From: Paenibacillus glycinis
Lineage (GTDB): Bacteria > Bacillota > Bacilli > Paenibacillales > Paenibacillaceae
Reading direction: 5' to 3'
Assembly: GCF_009909185.1 (NCBI RefSeq)
Contig: NZ_JAAAMV010000017.1
Coordinates: forward strand, 1 to 64,000
Length of the DNA stretch: 64,000 bases
Part shown: one piece after another, positions 49,455-57,948 of the stretch
How positions within the stretch are numbered: position 1 is the first letter of the stretch
Layout of the letters: each line of letters starts with the position of its first letter
Position numbers and translations under genes: made by a program
Notes under the pieces: model-generated
Seen by the model: the letters and a program-made list of their open reading frames with translations, nothing else
Database searches by the model: none
What the model was told of the DNA's origin: nothing

Positions 49455-50465
49455 ATGTCAACCGAAGCACAACCGTCCTGCTGCTGCGCGGCGTCAAGAT
49501 CGGCCGAACGCGACTCGGCGGCGGTTCATGAAGCAGGCGCGGAACTTGAAACGGCGATCCCGGTCCAACCAGACGCGGCGGGATCCGAGCCGATGGAAGA
49601 CCGGGAACGGCGGCAGGGGATGGTTTTATTGCCGGGCGGGACGTTCCTGATGGGCACGAACGACGAGGAGGGGTTTCCCAAGGACGGCGAAGGTCCGATC
49701 CGGGAAGTAGCCTTGGCCCCGTTCTATATCGACGCCTGCGCGGTGACGAACAGGGAATTCGGCGCGTTCGTCCAAGCGACCGGCTACTTGACGGAAGCGG
49801 AGCGGTTCGGCTGGTCGTTCGTGTTTCATCTGTTCGTGCCGGAAGCGGCGAAGGCGTCCGGCAGCACGAAGTCGGTTCCGGGCACGCCTTGGTGGCTGGC
49901 CGTAGACGGCGCCGACTGGCAGCGGCCGGAGGGACCGGGCTCCCATGTCGAAGACCGGTTGGATCACCCCGTCGTGCACGTATCGTGGCACGATGCGGCC
50001 GCTTTCGCGGATTGGGCCGGCAAACGGCTGCCGACGGAAGCGGAATGGGAATATGCGGCCCGCGGCGGCCTTATTCAGAAACGGTACCCGTGGGGCGACC
50101 TCCTCAAGCCGGACGGCGAGCATCGCTGCAACATCTGGCAGGGCAAGTTTCCGGACAAGAACAACGCTTCCGACGGCTATGCCGGCACCGCGCCCGCGCA
50201 ATCGTTTGCTCCGAACGGATACGGCTTGTACAACATGGTCGGCAATGTATGGGAATGGTGCGGCGACTTGTTCACCGACCGTCCCGCCCGAAACGGCGCT
50301 TCGAATCCGCGAGGACCGGCCAAAGGAACGAGCAGGGTCATGCGCGGCGGTTCGTACCTCTGCCACAAATCGTATTGCAATCGTTACCGGGTCGCCGCGC
50401 GCAGCGCGAACACGCCGGACAGCTCGACGGGGAATATGGGTTTTCGCTGCGCGGCGGATGCATGA
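49455..50465 (+). CDS. Formylglycine-generating enzyme (SUMF1/FGE family)
   Basis: A 336-residue copper-dependent oxidase that converts a Cys of a sulfatase-type motif to formylglycine. After an N-terminal CCC segment comes the FGE fold (MVLLPGGTFLMGT, YIDACAVTNREFG, LPTEAEWEYAARGG). The catalytic pair is intact: Cys303 and Cys308 in GGSYLCHKSYCNRYRVAAR, which separates true FGEs from SUMF1-like proteins lacking them. No sulfatase or phosphonohydrolase gene is in the window. ATG 49455 follows AAAGGAG; the long upstream open frame is not homologous. Confidence 0.9.
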   Translation: MSTEAQPSCCCAASRSAERDSAAVHEAGAELETAIPVQPDAAGSEPMEDRERRQGMVLLPGGTFLMGTNDEEGFPKDGEGPIREVALAPFYIDACAVTNREFGAFVQATGYLTEAERFGWSFVFHLFVPEAAKASGSTKSVPGTPWWLAVDGADWQRPEGPGSHVEDRLDHPVVHVSWHDAAAFADWAGKRLPTEAEWEYAARGGLIQKRYPWGDLLKPDGEHRCNIWQGKFPDKNNASDGYAGTAPAQSFAPNGYGLYNMVGNVWEWCGDLFTDRPARNGASNPRGPAKGTSRVMRGGSYLCHKSYCNRYRVAARSANTPDSSTGNMGFRCAADA

Positions 50466-50511
50466 CCGCCGCGCAGCGCGGCCATGCGGGGCCAGGATTT
50501 GACGCTGTAGG

Positions 50512-50547
50512 TTGAATCCCGGCATTATATGTGCTAAAATCAGCACA
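50512..50547 (+). promoter_or_regulatory. Promoter and operator of the Rrf2 gene
   Basis: TTGAAT (50512-50517), 17 bases, TAAAAT (50535-50540). The inverted repeat TGTGCT-AAAATC-AGCACA (50530-50547) covers the -10. A related sequence recurs downstream of the gene at 51004. Confidence 0.6.
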
Positions 50548-50581
50548 ATAAGAGAGAGCGGAAAGGCGTTAGCGATAAACG

Positions 50582-50986
50582 ATGGCTCAATTAAAACGGT
50601 TCGGCTTAGGCCTTCAAGCGTTGATCGTGCTTGCCGCGAACGACGACCTGCGCTCCAGCGCGGAAATCGCGGAGCAAATTCAATGCGAGCCGACGGCGCT
50701 TCGCAAAATATTGGCGCAGCTCGGCGACGCCGGCATCGTCGAGGTGCGCCAGGGGCGCGCGGGCGGCTACGAGCTGACGCGTTCGCCGGACGAGATTACG
50801 TTATTCGAGGTGTACACCTCCCTGCATGAAGAGCAGCCCGTATGGGACCGCATGCTGGATACGACCGGCAGCCACGGCTTCGGTCAACAGGCCAACGAAT
50901 CGTTCCGGAAAATCATGGCCGATATCAATACGCAGGTGTCGAAGGTGCTTGGCGACTATACCGTGGCGGATCTGATCAAACGCTAA
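50582..50986 (+). CDS. Rrf2 family transcriptional regulator (YwnA-like)
   Basis: A 134-residue winged-helix regulator. The DNA-binding helix is SSAEIAEQIQCEPTALRKIL and the wing EVRQGRAGGYELTRSPDEIT. The three clustered cysteines that bind an Fe-S cluster in IscR/NsrR are absent; only one Cys (about residue 38) is present, in the helix-turn-helix. It is therefore likely a cluster-free regulator as in YwnA/CymR-like proteins. It probably controls itself and the downstream permease. Confidence 0.85.
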   Translation: MAQLKRFGLGLQALIVLAANDDLRSSAEIAEQIQCEPTALRKILAQLGDAGIVEVRQGRAGGYELTRSPDEITLFEVYTSLHEEQPVWDRMLDTTGSHGFGQQANESFRKIMADINTQVSKVLGDYTVADLIKR

Positions 50987-51000
50987 ATTTTTTTTGCGTA

Positions 51001-51027
51001 AAATGTGCAAATTATTGCTCACATTTT
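51001..51027 (+). promoter_or_regulatory. Inverted repeat between Rrf2 and AbrB-type genes
   Basis: AAATGTG and CACATTT with inner GC steps form a stem followed by TTTT. It resembles the operator at 50530 (TGTGC...GCxCACA) and could be both terminator and second operator. Confidence 0.5.
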
Positions 51028-51111
51028 TTCGTCGGCCTATTGCCTTGTCGTCGACCTTTTCATAGAAATCGGCGCGATATGGCATTCTGAAAAGAAAGCG
51101 AGGAGAACCAT

Positions 51112-52221
51112 ATGAGCAACCGAAGCCCGATTCGAATCGGCGCCGTCGCGATGACGCTGGTCTTGGGAATCGCGGGCGCCCTGCTATTCGAGCTGATCCG
51201 CATTCCGATTCCCTGGATGCTCGGTCCGATGTTCGCGATGCTGGTCGTGAACAACCTGGTTCCGAACCGGATGGCATGGCCGCAGCCGCTGCGCAACACG
51301 GCGCTTATCATCGTGGGGTATACGATCGGACTCTCCCTGACCGCGGCGGCCTTGAAGCAAATCGCGCTGCAGCTGCCCGTCATGCTGCTGATGGCGGTGC
51401 TGCTGCTCGCCTATTGCGGGGGCATCGCCTACATCGTGTCGAAATTTTCCGGCATGGGCTTCAAGACGGCGCTGATGGGCAGCATCCCTGGCGGTCTGTC
51501 GCAGGTGATCATTCTGGCGGAGGAGACGGAAGGCATCAATATCACGGCGGTGACGTTCACGCAGGTCACGCGTCTCATGATGATCGTGATCTGCGTGCCG
51601 CTGCTCGTGTTCAGCCCGATCCTGGGACAAACGAAAGACGCGGCGGCGTCCGCGGCAGCGGCGGCGTCTGCAGCCGTCGCGAGCTGGGGAAGCTTGTTCC
51701 CGAACCTGATCTTCTTCGCGATCGTCAGCGTAGCCTGCGCATTCCTCGGCAATCGCGTCAAGCTGCCGACCGCGTACATGCTGGGACCGGTCATCGGGAC
51801 GGCGGCGCTGCAGCTGGCCGGGGTGCACGGTCCGGCGCTGCCCGGCACCGTTACCGGCATCGCGCAGCTGATGATCGGGATCTACGTCGGCTTGATGCTG
51901 CGTCCGGCGCAATTGCCGAACAAGGTCCGCAATTTGACGCTGGCGCTCGGCAGCAGCGTGCTGCTCATCGTCGGCGCGCTCGGCATGGCGCTGCTGCTGG
52001 CCGCGATCCAACCGGTATCGGATGCGACCGGCCTGCTGAGCCTTGCGCCGGGCGGAATGGATCAGATGGGGATCATCGCGCATGAGATTCATGCGGATCT
52101 GTCCATCGTGGCCGGGTACCAGCTCTTCCGCATGTTATTCATTTATTTCATCGTGCCGCCGGTGATCCGGATGCTGTTCCGGATACAACCCCGCGGCGAG
52201 AAGCGGCGGGGCGCCGCCTAA
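51112..52221 (+). CDS. AbrB-family (PF05145) membrane protein
   Basis: A 369-residue polytopic membrane protein with a duplicated fold of about ten helices. Family signatures are IPIPWMLGPMFAMLVVNN in the first half and its echo LPTAYMLGPVIGTAALQL in the second, plus APGGMDQMGIIAHE. The family was once called 'ammonia monooxygenase' by mistake; its transport role is not established. AGGAGAA precedes the start. It is followed 24 bases later by the isochorismatase-like gene and is probably under the Rrf2 regulator. Confidence 0.85.
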   Translation: MSNRSPIRIGAVAMTLVLGIAGALLFELIRIPIPWMLGPMFAMLVVNNLVPNRMAWPQPLRNTALIIVGYTIGLSLTAAALKQIALQLPVMLLMAVLLLAYCGGIAYIVSKFSGMGFKTALMGSIPGGLSQVIILAEETEGINITAVTFTQVTRLMMIVICVPLLVFSPILGQTKDAAASAAAAASAAVASWGSLFPNLIFFAIVSVACAFLGNRVKLPTAYMLGPVIGTAALQLAGVHGPALPGTVTGIAQLMIGIYVGLMLRPAQLPNKVRNLTLALGSSVLLIVGALGMALLLAAIQPVSDATGLLSLAPGGMDQMGIIAHEIHADLSIVAGYQLFRMLFIYFIVPPVIRMLFRIQPRGEKRRGAA

Positions 52222-52245
52222 TCTATTATTCGGAGGTTATCGATC

Positions 52246-52824
52246 ATGGAAGCATTGCAACTGGAATTCGCCAAGACCGCGCTCGTTATTATCGATTTGC
52301 AGAAGGGCATCGTCGGGATGTCGCCGAAAGGACCGGAGATCGTCGGGCATGCCGCGAAGCTGGTGGAACTGTTCCGCGCGCGCAACGGGTTCGTCTCGTT
52401 CGTGAAGGTCGACTTTCTGGACGGCAAGGACGCGCTCAAGCCGGCGACGGATCAGGAGGCTCGGGCAGGCGGCTATCCCGAAGGCTGGGCGGAATTCGCG
52501 CCGGAGCTCGGCGTCGGGACGCGCGACCACGTCGTGACCAAACGGAACTGGGGCGCGTTCTTCGGCACGGATCTCGACCTGCAGCTCCGCCGGCGCGGCA
52601 TCGATACGATCGTGCTGCTGGGGATATCGACGAATATCGGCGTGGAAACGACGGCGAGGGAAGCGTTTCAGCTGGGCTACGATCAAATCTTCATCACGGA
52701 CGCCATGGCGGCCATGAGCCAGGAAGAGCATGACGCGACATGCAAATTCATTTTCCCCCGGATCGGAAAGCTGCGCACGACGGCGGCGTTCTTGGACGGC
52801 ATCGAGCAGAATCAATCGTTGTAG
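52246..52824 (+). CDS. Isochorismatase-superfamily protein lacking the catalytic Cys (YecD-like)
   Basis: A 192-residue alpha/beta hydrolase-like protein. The Asp17 (VIIDLQKG) and Lys99 of the cysteine-hydrolase triad are present, but the nucleophile position in ISTNIGVETTAREA is Gly132 instead of Cys. The E. coli protein YecD has the same ISTNIGVE variant, so this is a known subgroup whose reaction is not settled. CGGAGGTTAT precedes the start. Co-directional with the AbrB-type permease and followed by a terminator. Confidence 0.86.
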   Translation: MEALQLEFAKTALVIIDLQKGIVGMSPKGPEIVGHAAKLVELFRARNGFVSFVKVDFLDGKDALKPATDQEARAGGYPEGWAEFAPELGVGTRDHVVTKRNWGAFFGTDLDLQLRRRGIDTIVLLGISTNIGVETTAREAFQLGYDQIFITDAMAAMSQEEHDATCKFIFPRIGKLRTTAAFLDGIEQNQSL

Positions 52825-52997
52825 GAGGCAGGCAGCCTATCCTTCGGGATCGGCTGCCTTTTCTTTTTGGACCGGCCGTCGGCGGCTTTCTTGCCCGGCT
52901 TATCGGGCGCGATGAAATCGCCGCGGCGTTGGCGTCTGTCCCATTCCGCTTCGCGGTGGCGCCACAATTGCTCGGCAACGTATGTCGGGATCATCAT
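52812..52997 (-). CDS. Possible small basic protein
   Basis: A 61-residue frame beginning MMIPTYVAEQLWRHREAEWD, preceded by a strong AAGGAGG nine bases upstream. It is highly charged (Arg/Lys-rich, with KKAADGRSKKKRQ) and has no signal peptide. Its last codons run through the terminator hairpin of the convergent gene and overlap that gene's end by 13 bases. The ribosome binding site and sensible composition favour a real gene; the overlap and lack of a recognised family keep it uncertain. Confidence 0.45.
   Translation of the reverse strand: MMIPTYVAEQLWRHREAEWDRRQRRGDFIAPDKPGKKAADGRSKKKRQPIPKDRLPASYND
52830..52868 (+). terminator. Terminator of the Rrf2-regulated operon
   Basis: AGGCAGCC-T-ATCC pairs with GGAT-C-GGCTGCCT around TTCG, followed by TTTCTTTTT. 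Confidence 0.85.
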
Positions 52998-53142
52998 GGT
53001 TAACATCCTCCTTGACGGGTGCTGTGCGGGCTGTCATGCTTGCTCCTTTATTATGCTGTCGCTAAAAGGGGATAAAAAGTGTAGAATCAAAGCAATTACT
53101 TTCCCCTTTTCACCGGAGGGCGGTCGAAACGGAGGTTTGCCC

Positions 53143-54954
53143 ATGTTGGCTTACGAACGGTACCTGGCGTTATACGCGAGCTTTGCCGGCGAGGCGGGGG
53201 CGGGCCATCCGGTCGAGGTCTCGCTGGAACAGCTCGCCGGGGCGTTGTTCTGCTCCTCGCGCAACGTGAAGCTCGTTCTCCGCAAGCTGATCGACGACGG
53301 ATTCATCGAATGGCATGCCGGGCGCGGCCGGGGCAACCGTTCGCAAATCACGTTCTTGTTCGACAAGGCGGCGAAGCTGCTTGAGATCGCGAAGGAGCTG
53401 GCCCGGAAAGGCGAGTACAAACGGGCGTTCGAGCTGATCGAGCATTTCGGCGCGGGGACGGAGGCGCGCGAAAGGTTCGTGGCTTGGCTGAACGGGCATT
53501 TCGGCTACCGCCGGCTGCAGACGAACGACGCCGAAGCCTCCGACATCCTTTGCTTGCCGGTGTATAAGCCGATCTTGACGCTAGATCCGAAGGAGCTATA
53601 CTATTCCTTCAGCGCGCATATGGTGAAACAGCTGTTCGATACGCTCGTGGAATACGACCGCGAGACCGGCAAGCTCGTGCCGTCGCTGGCGCATGCGTGG
53701 ACGCATGACGAGAACGGCATGGAGTGGACGTTTCATCTTCGCAAAGGGATCCGGTTTCATCACGGCCGGGAGATGAGCGCTGCCGATGTCGTATATACGC
53801 TGGACCGCCTGCGGGGAAGCCGCGCCTCCGAATGGTTCGTCCGTTCGGTTGTAGGGGCGGAAGCAGTTGGCCAGCGCACCGTCCGGATCACGCTCGCGAA
53901 GCCGAACTGGCTGTTTCCGCGGTTCTTGGGCTCGCCCGCGCTGTCGATCGTGCCGCATGATCTGGCGGAGCGGGACGAACGGTTCTGGAGCCATCCCGTG
54001 GGAACGGGACCGTTCCGGTTCGAGGCATGGACGGAGGACCGGTTCATGATGCGCGCGAACGCCGAATATTTCAAGGGCCGCGCCCATCTGGACGGGATCG
54101 TGATCGTCATCATGCCGGGAGGCACCATCGCCTACTCCAAGAGCTGGGAACAACTGCTCATGAAGGAGGAGCCGGGGGAGATGCAGCCCAAGGACGACTG
54201 GGAACAAAAGGAATTCATCTGCAACGGCTGCGCGATGCTGACGTGGAATATGCGCAAGGACGGGCCGCAGCGAAGCGCCGCGTTCCGCAAGGCTGTGGAT
54301 CTGCTCGTGGATCGCGGCCGGATGGTGGAGGAGCTGGGCGAAGACCGAATTTATGCGGCGTCCGGATTTCATCCGGAGGAACGGTTGGACCGCCTGCCGG
54401 ACCGCTCCGATCATGAGCTGGCAGCCAGTTTGCTGCTGGCATCGGGATACGACGGGAGCGAGATTGCGATCGGTACCTACGGCTTGCACGAAATGGATGC
54501 GCGTTGGCTTCAGCGAACGTTGGCCGATTACGGCGTAGCGGTCGCCGTGCGCTTGGAGTCGTTCGAATCGATCCGGGAACCGGGCGTGCTGGAAGAGGTC
54601 GATTGCCTGCTGTACTGCGTCGTGTTCGACGAGGATGACGTCTCCCTGATCGAGCTTTACGAGCAGACCGGCAATTTTCTGAGGGAACACATGGACGAAT
54701 CGCTGCTGGCGTGGACGAGCGAACAGGTCGAAGCGGCGCTGGGCTGCAAGCGGGCGGAGGATCGGTCAAGGTATCTATCCGCCATCGAGAACAGGCTGAG
54801 GGACGAGACGCATGTCCTGTTCCTGCTGCACAAGAAGCAAAACACGTTCTACAATCCGAATATCAAAGGCGTCGGCTTGAATTCGCTCGGATGGATCGAT
54901 TTCAAGGATATTTGGCTCGGCGAAGACGAACCGCTTGCGGGAAACGCCGGCTGA
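53143..54954 (+). CDS. SgrR-like regulator: DNA-binding domain fused to peptide/solute-binding domain
   Basis: A 603-residue cytoplasmic transcription factor. The N-terminal ~110 residues are an SgrR-type winged helix (VSLEQLAGALFCSSRNVKLVL, WHAGRGRGNRSQITF). The rest is an SBP_bac_5 binding fold (LAHAWTHDENGMEWTFHLRK, GIRFHHGREMSAADVVYTLD, VGTGPFRFEAW) used as a ligand sensor instead of a transport receptor. GGAGG seven bases before ATG 53143 sets the start. In Bacillales such genes often sit beside a drug or sugar exporter, but no such partner is adjacent here. Confidence 0.88.
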   Translation: MLAYERYLALYASFAGEAGAGHPVEVSLEQLAGALFCSSRNVKLVLRKLIDDGFIEWHAGRGRGNRSQITFLFDKAAKLLEIAKELARKGEYKRAFELIEHFGAGTEARERFVAWLNGHFGYRRLQTNDAEASDILCLPVYKPILTLDPKELYYSFSAHMVKQLFDTLVEYDRETGKLVPSLAHAWTHDENGMEWTFHLRKGIRFHHGREMSAADVVYTLDRLRGSRASEWFVRSVVGAEAVGQRTVRITLAKPNWLFPRFLGSPALSIVPHDLAERDERFWSHPVGTGPFRFEAWTEDRFMMRANAEYFKGRAHLDGIVIVIMPGGTIAYSKSWEQLLMKEEPGEMQPKDDWEQKEFICNGCAMLTWNMRKDGPQRSAAFRKAVDLLVDRGRMVEELGEDRIYAASGFHPEERLDRLPDRSDHELAASLLLASGYDGSEIAIGTYGLHEMDARWLQRTLADYGVAVAVRLESFESIREPGVLEEVDCLLYCVVFDEDDVSLIELYEQTGNFLREHMDESLLAWTSEQVEAALGCKRAEDRSRYLSAIENRLRDETHVLFLLHKKQNTFYNPNIKGVGLNSLGWIDFKDIWLGEDEPLAGNAG

Positions 54955-54965
54955 CGCCGCGACTG

Positions 54966-55000
54966 TTAAGGGACGCTTGAGCGGCGTCCCTTAGTTTTTG
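54966..55000 (+). terminator. Terminator after the SgrR-like gene
   Basis: TTAAGGGACGC pairs with GCGTCCCTTAG around TTGAGCG, followed by TTTTTG. Confidence 0.8.
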
Positions 55001-55078
55001 CCGCGGGCGGCGATCAGGTCGGCGCCGAGCTTGTTTGAAGCCTTCCTCAACGAGACAGGAAATACTTATTTTTATTAT

Positions 55079-55094
55079 TTAAGCATTTACTTAA
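55079..55094 (+). promoter_or_regulatory. Possible ArsR-type operator
   Basis: TTAAG-CATTTA-CTTAA is an AT-rich inverted repeat 27 bases before the ArsR-type gene, the usual place for autoregulation. Confidence 0.4.
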
Positions 55095-55120
55095 TTAAGA
55101 ATTTCGTTTATTATAAGCTC

Positions 55121-55474
55121 ATGGACACATTCACAGCGATAGCAGACCCCACGCGAAGATCGATTATGGAGCTGCTGGCCCGCAACGGCCGACTGTCCGC
55201 CACGGAAATTTCCGAACGGTTTACCGTCAGCCCGCAGGCGATCTCGCAGCATCTCAAGATTTTGCGCGAGACGCATGTCGTGGAGGTGGAGAAGCGTGCG
55301 CAGCAGCGGATTTACCGGATGAATCCGGACGCGCTGCAGGAAGTGGAAGAATGGGCAAAGCATTACCGGACCATGTGGAGCAAGCGGTTCGAGGCATTGG
55401 ACAACGTGTTGAAGCGAGAGCAGGGACGGCTCCAAACCAATTCAATCGAAGGGAAGGAAGAAAACGATGACTAA
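55121..55474 (+). CDS. ArsR family transcriptional regulator
   Basis: A 117-residue winged helix: [20 protein letters not shown], then [24 protein letters not shown]... continuing in the usual way, and the wing [15 protein letters not shown]. No metal-binding Cys motif is present, so it belongs to the metal-independent subgroup that is often paired with an SRPBCC protein. ATG 55121 matches the family N terminus, although the ribosome binding site is weak. It overlaps the next gene by eight bases. Confidence 0.87.
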   Translation: MDTFTAIADPTRRSIMELLARNGRLSATEISERFTVSPQAISQHLKILRETHVVEVEKRAQQRIYRMNPDALQEVEEWAKHYRTMWSKRFEALDNVLKREQGRLQTNSIEGKEENDD

Positions 55475-55958
55475 CGGGTACGAGACGACGATCAAGGCGG
55501 AACCGGGCAAGCAAACCATCGTGATCACGAGGGAGTTCGACGCGCCGCGGGAGCTTGTCTTCCGGGCATTCACGGATCCCGAGCTGTACGCGGAATGGCT
55601 TGGACCGCGCGAGATGACCATGACGCTGGAGACGTTCGAACCGCGCGACGGCGGCGCCTACCGTTACGTGCATAGCGATCCGGCCGGCAACGAGTATGGC
55701 TTCCGCGGCGTCTTCCACGAAGTGACGGCGCCGGAGCGCATTATCCAAACGTTCGAGTTCGAAGGTCTTCCGGAGAGAGGGCATGTCACGCTGGAAACCG
55801 CGCTGTTCGAGGAGCTGCCCGGCGGCCGCACCCGCATCGCGATGGAATCCGTGTTCCGCTCGGTCGCGGACCGGGACGGCATGCTGCAATCCGACATGGA
55901 GCGCGGCGTCAACGATTCGTACGCGCGTCTGGCGGATTTGTTGGCGCGGTTGAAGTAA
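55467..55958 (+). CDS. SRPBCC (AHSA1-like) domain protein
   Basis: A 163-residue START/Bet v1-fold protein. The family pattern is clear: [49 protein letters not shown] and a C-terminal helix RLADLLARL. These proteins bind a hydrophobic ligand in a cavity; the ligand is unknown. The gene is translationally coupled to the ArsR-type regulator and GGAAGGAAG precedes its start. Confidence 0.88.
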   Translation: MTNGYETTIKAEPGKQTIVITREFDAPRELVFRAFTDPELYAEWLGPREMTMTLETFEPRDGGAYRYVHSDPAGNEYGFRGVFHEVTAPERIIQTFEFEGLPERGHVTLETALFEELPGGRTRIAMESVFRSVADRDGMLQSDMERGVNDSYARLADLLARLK

Positions 55959-55986
55959 AAGGGCGCCGGTTACGAACGATATTTCC

Positions 55987-56018
55987 GAACACCCGGCTGC
56001 CGGCGCGGCCGGGTGTTT
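55987..56018 (+). terminator. Terminator after the SRPBCC gene
   Basis: AACACCCGGC pairs with GCCGGGTGTTT around TGCCGGCGCG; the T-run is short. Confidence 0.65.
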
Positions 56019-56189
56019 CAAGTCCGCGTTAGAATAATGATAGGCGATAAAATCATCGATCCGCTTCTCGAATTTTTCCCGCCGCTTGGATATCTTCTTT
56101 TCGCCGCTTGGATAGAAATTCCTTATCGGGCTTCGAAAGCTGCAACCTGCGCCGGTACGCTGCGTCTATGGGGAAAAGGAGAGATCGCG

Positions 56190-56741
56190 ATGCGAAGATG
56201 GCCGATAGCCGTTCTGACCGCCGTGCTAGTTCTATCGGGCTGCGGCGAGCGCGAGTACGTGAAGGACAAGGTCGAGACGACCGCTGTCGACAATACCAAG
56301 ATGCCGGCGGATATGCCGCCCGATTTCGATTTCGAAGTCCGTTACGGATACGGGGAGGTCAACAAGAACGAGATCAATACGTACGACGATACGATTACGA
56401 AGGATCTGATCGCCAAAGGCACGGTCAAGGCCGACCTGAAGCTGACGGATGACGAGATGAGAGGCATCTATGCGAAGATGAGCGAGATTGATATCATGGG
56501 CAAGAAGCAGTTGGCCCCGGCAGCTGCATCACCGACCGTTTGCAGCCGGACGCCGTACAGCGAGGACAGCTGGACCGTGACCATAGACGGCAAAACCGCG
56601 TCCATGAGCTGGTCATCCGAACGCTGCGACATTACGGACGACGCTCAGCAACTGCTGGAGCTTCGGCAGTACATTCACACTCTCGTCGAAAGCAAGCACG
56701 CATACCAAGCGTTACCGGAAGCGGAGGGCGGTTATGATTAA
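56190..56741 (+). CDS. Hypothetical lipoprotein
   Basis: A 183-residue exported lipoprotein with signal peptide MRRWPIAVLTAVLVL and lipobox LSGC (Cys 18). The mature part is acidic and contains two Cys (VCSRTP, RCDIT) that could pair. The body, about 45-165, has a beta-rich pattern with EVRYGYGEVNKNEINTYD. No catalytic motif. AAAGGAG before ATG 56190 sets the start. It overlaps the kinase-like gene by eight bases. Confidence 0.72.
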   Translation: MRRWPIAVLTAVLVLSGCGEREYVKDKVETTAVDNTKMPADMPPDFDFEVRYGYGEVNKNEINTYDDTITKDLIAKGTVKADLKLTDDEMRGIYAKMSEIDIMGKKQLAPAAASPTVCSRTPYSEDSWTVTIDGKTASMSWSSERCDITDDAQQLLELRQYIHTLVESKHAYQALPEAEGGYD

Positions 56742-57666
56742 CGGAATCACGCGGGAAGCATTGGCATGGGCGTCGAAAGCGGTACACGCCGAGGCGCAGA
56801 TCGTCTCCGCGAAGCAGTTGAAAGGCGGCGTTTCGTCGCTCGTGCATGAGCTGCGGGTACGTGCGGGCGAGTCGGAGCGGTCCGTCGTGCTGCGCTTGTT
56901 CCATGACGGGGAATGGCTGCGGAACGAGCCGGATCTGGCTCGCCACGAAGCCGAGAGCCTGCGAATGGCCGCCAGATCTGCGGGAGTGCCGGTACCCGAG
57001 GTCATCGCCTTCGACGAAAGCGGAGCGGACTGCGGCATGCCGGCCGTGTTAATGTCGCGCCTGGAGGGGGAGACGGTGCTCGAACCGCCGGATTTCGATC
57101 GGTGGATCGATGGCATGGCCAAGGCGCTTGCGGCGCTGCACGCCGTCGAAGCAGGCGATTTTCCATGGAAGCACTTCCGTTACGGCAATGCTTCGAGGCT
57201 GGATACTTCCGCGTGGTCGCGGGTTCCGGTCGAATGGCAGACCGCGGCCGGGATCGTGTTAGCTCCGCCGCCTCCAGTCGAGCCGCGCTTCATCCACCGC
57301 GACTACCACCCCACGAACATCCTTTGGTCGGGAGGGGAAGTGAGCGGCATCGTCGATTGGGTGAACGGCTGCATCGGCCCGGCGGGAATCGATGTCGGCC
57401 ACTGCCGCGTGAATCTGGCGGAGCTCTACGGCGTGCGGGCGGCCGGGCTGTTTCTGGACGCGTATTGCCGGCATGCGGGCGAGACGTTTACCTACGATCC
57501 GTACTGGGATCTCGTTTCCCTGATCGACATGGCTTACTGGGAACCCGAGGTGTACGGCGGATGGACGGACCTGGGCTTTACCGGGCTGGACAAAACGACG
57601 GTCATCGCGCGGTTGGACGCGTATTTGCTGCATGTGCTGGACCAATATCGCAAACGCCGATCATGA
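56734..57666 (+). CDS. Aminoglycoside phosphotransferase-family kinase-like protein
   Basis: A 310-residue protein of the APH/choline-kinase fold. The catalytic loop HRDYHPTNILW and the metal-binding IVDWVNGCIGPAGIDVGH (DFG-equivalent) are intact, so it is probably an active small-molecule kinase. The family includes antibiotic kinases as well as many metabolic enzymes, and nothing here shows that it confers resistance. Translationally coupled to the upstream lipoprotein gene. Confidence 0.85.
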   Translation: MINGITREALAWASKAVHAEAQIVSAKQLKGGVSSLVHELRVRAGESERSVVLRLFHDGEWLRNEPDLARHEAESLRMAARSAGVPVPEVIAFDESGADCGMPAVLMSRLEGETVLEPPDFDRWIDGMAKALAALHAVEAGDFPWKHFRYGNASRLDTSAWSRVPVEWQTAAGIVLAPPPPVEPRFIHRDYHPTNILWSGGEVSGIVDWVNGCIGPAGIDVGHCRVNLAELYGVRAAGLFLDAYCRHAGETFTYDPYWDLVSLIDMAYWEPEVYGGWTDLGFTGLDKTTVIARLDAYLLHVLDQYRKRRS

Positions 57667-57886
57667 TCGGCCATCCTCAGAGCGATGAAGCCCGCATGGC
57701 ATCGGTCATCGGTCATCGGTCGAACGGACGGGCAAAGCTTCCCCGAAAGCAAGCGTGACGTACTTGGAGAGCCCGGAGGCGCTGCTGCAGATCGGTTTCC
57801 AACCGGCTCGGAACGGACTGCGCGGCTTTGTTGAAGGCAATACGCGCGGAGAAGCCGGGTGAAGACGGCTTCTTTTACTCGGCCTA

Positions 57887-57915
57887 TTTACAAACCGATG
57901 GTCTGTATATATAAT
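57887..57915 (+). promoter_or_regulatory. Promoter and operator of the TetR-DoxX operon
   Basis: TTTACA (57887-57892), 17 bases, TATAAT (57910-57915). Between them lies TACAAACC-GAT-GGTCTGTA (57889-57907), an inverted repeat with one mismatch of the type bound by TetR dimers. Confidence 0.75.
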
Positions 57916-57948
57916 AAAAGCAACAACTGGAAAACGGAGGAAATCGTC

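Noticed and set aside
56734-57666. APH-like gene as an aminoglycoside resistance gene
   Set aside because: The fold covers many metabolic kinases and nothing in the context (lipoprotein partner, no mobile element) indicates resistance.
57699-57720. Triple CATCGGT direct repeat
   Set aside because: Only three 7-base copies in an intergenic region, far from any promoter element; likely simple slippage.
57756-57862. Short frame starting GTG in front of the TetR promoter
   Set aside because: About 35 residues, no ribosome binding site and no recognisable content.
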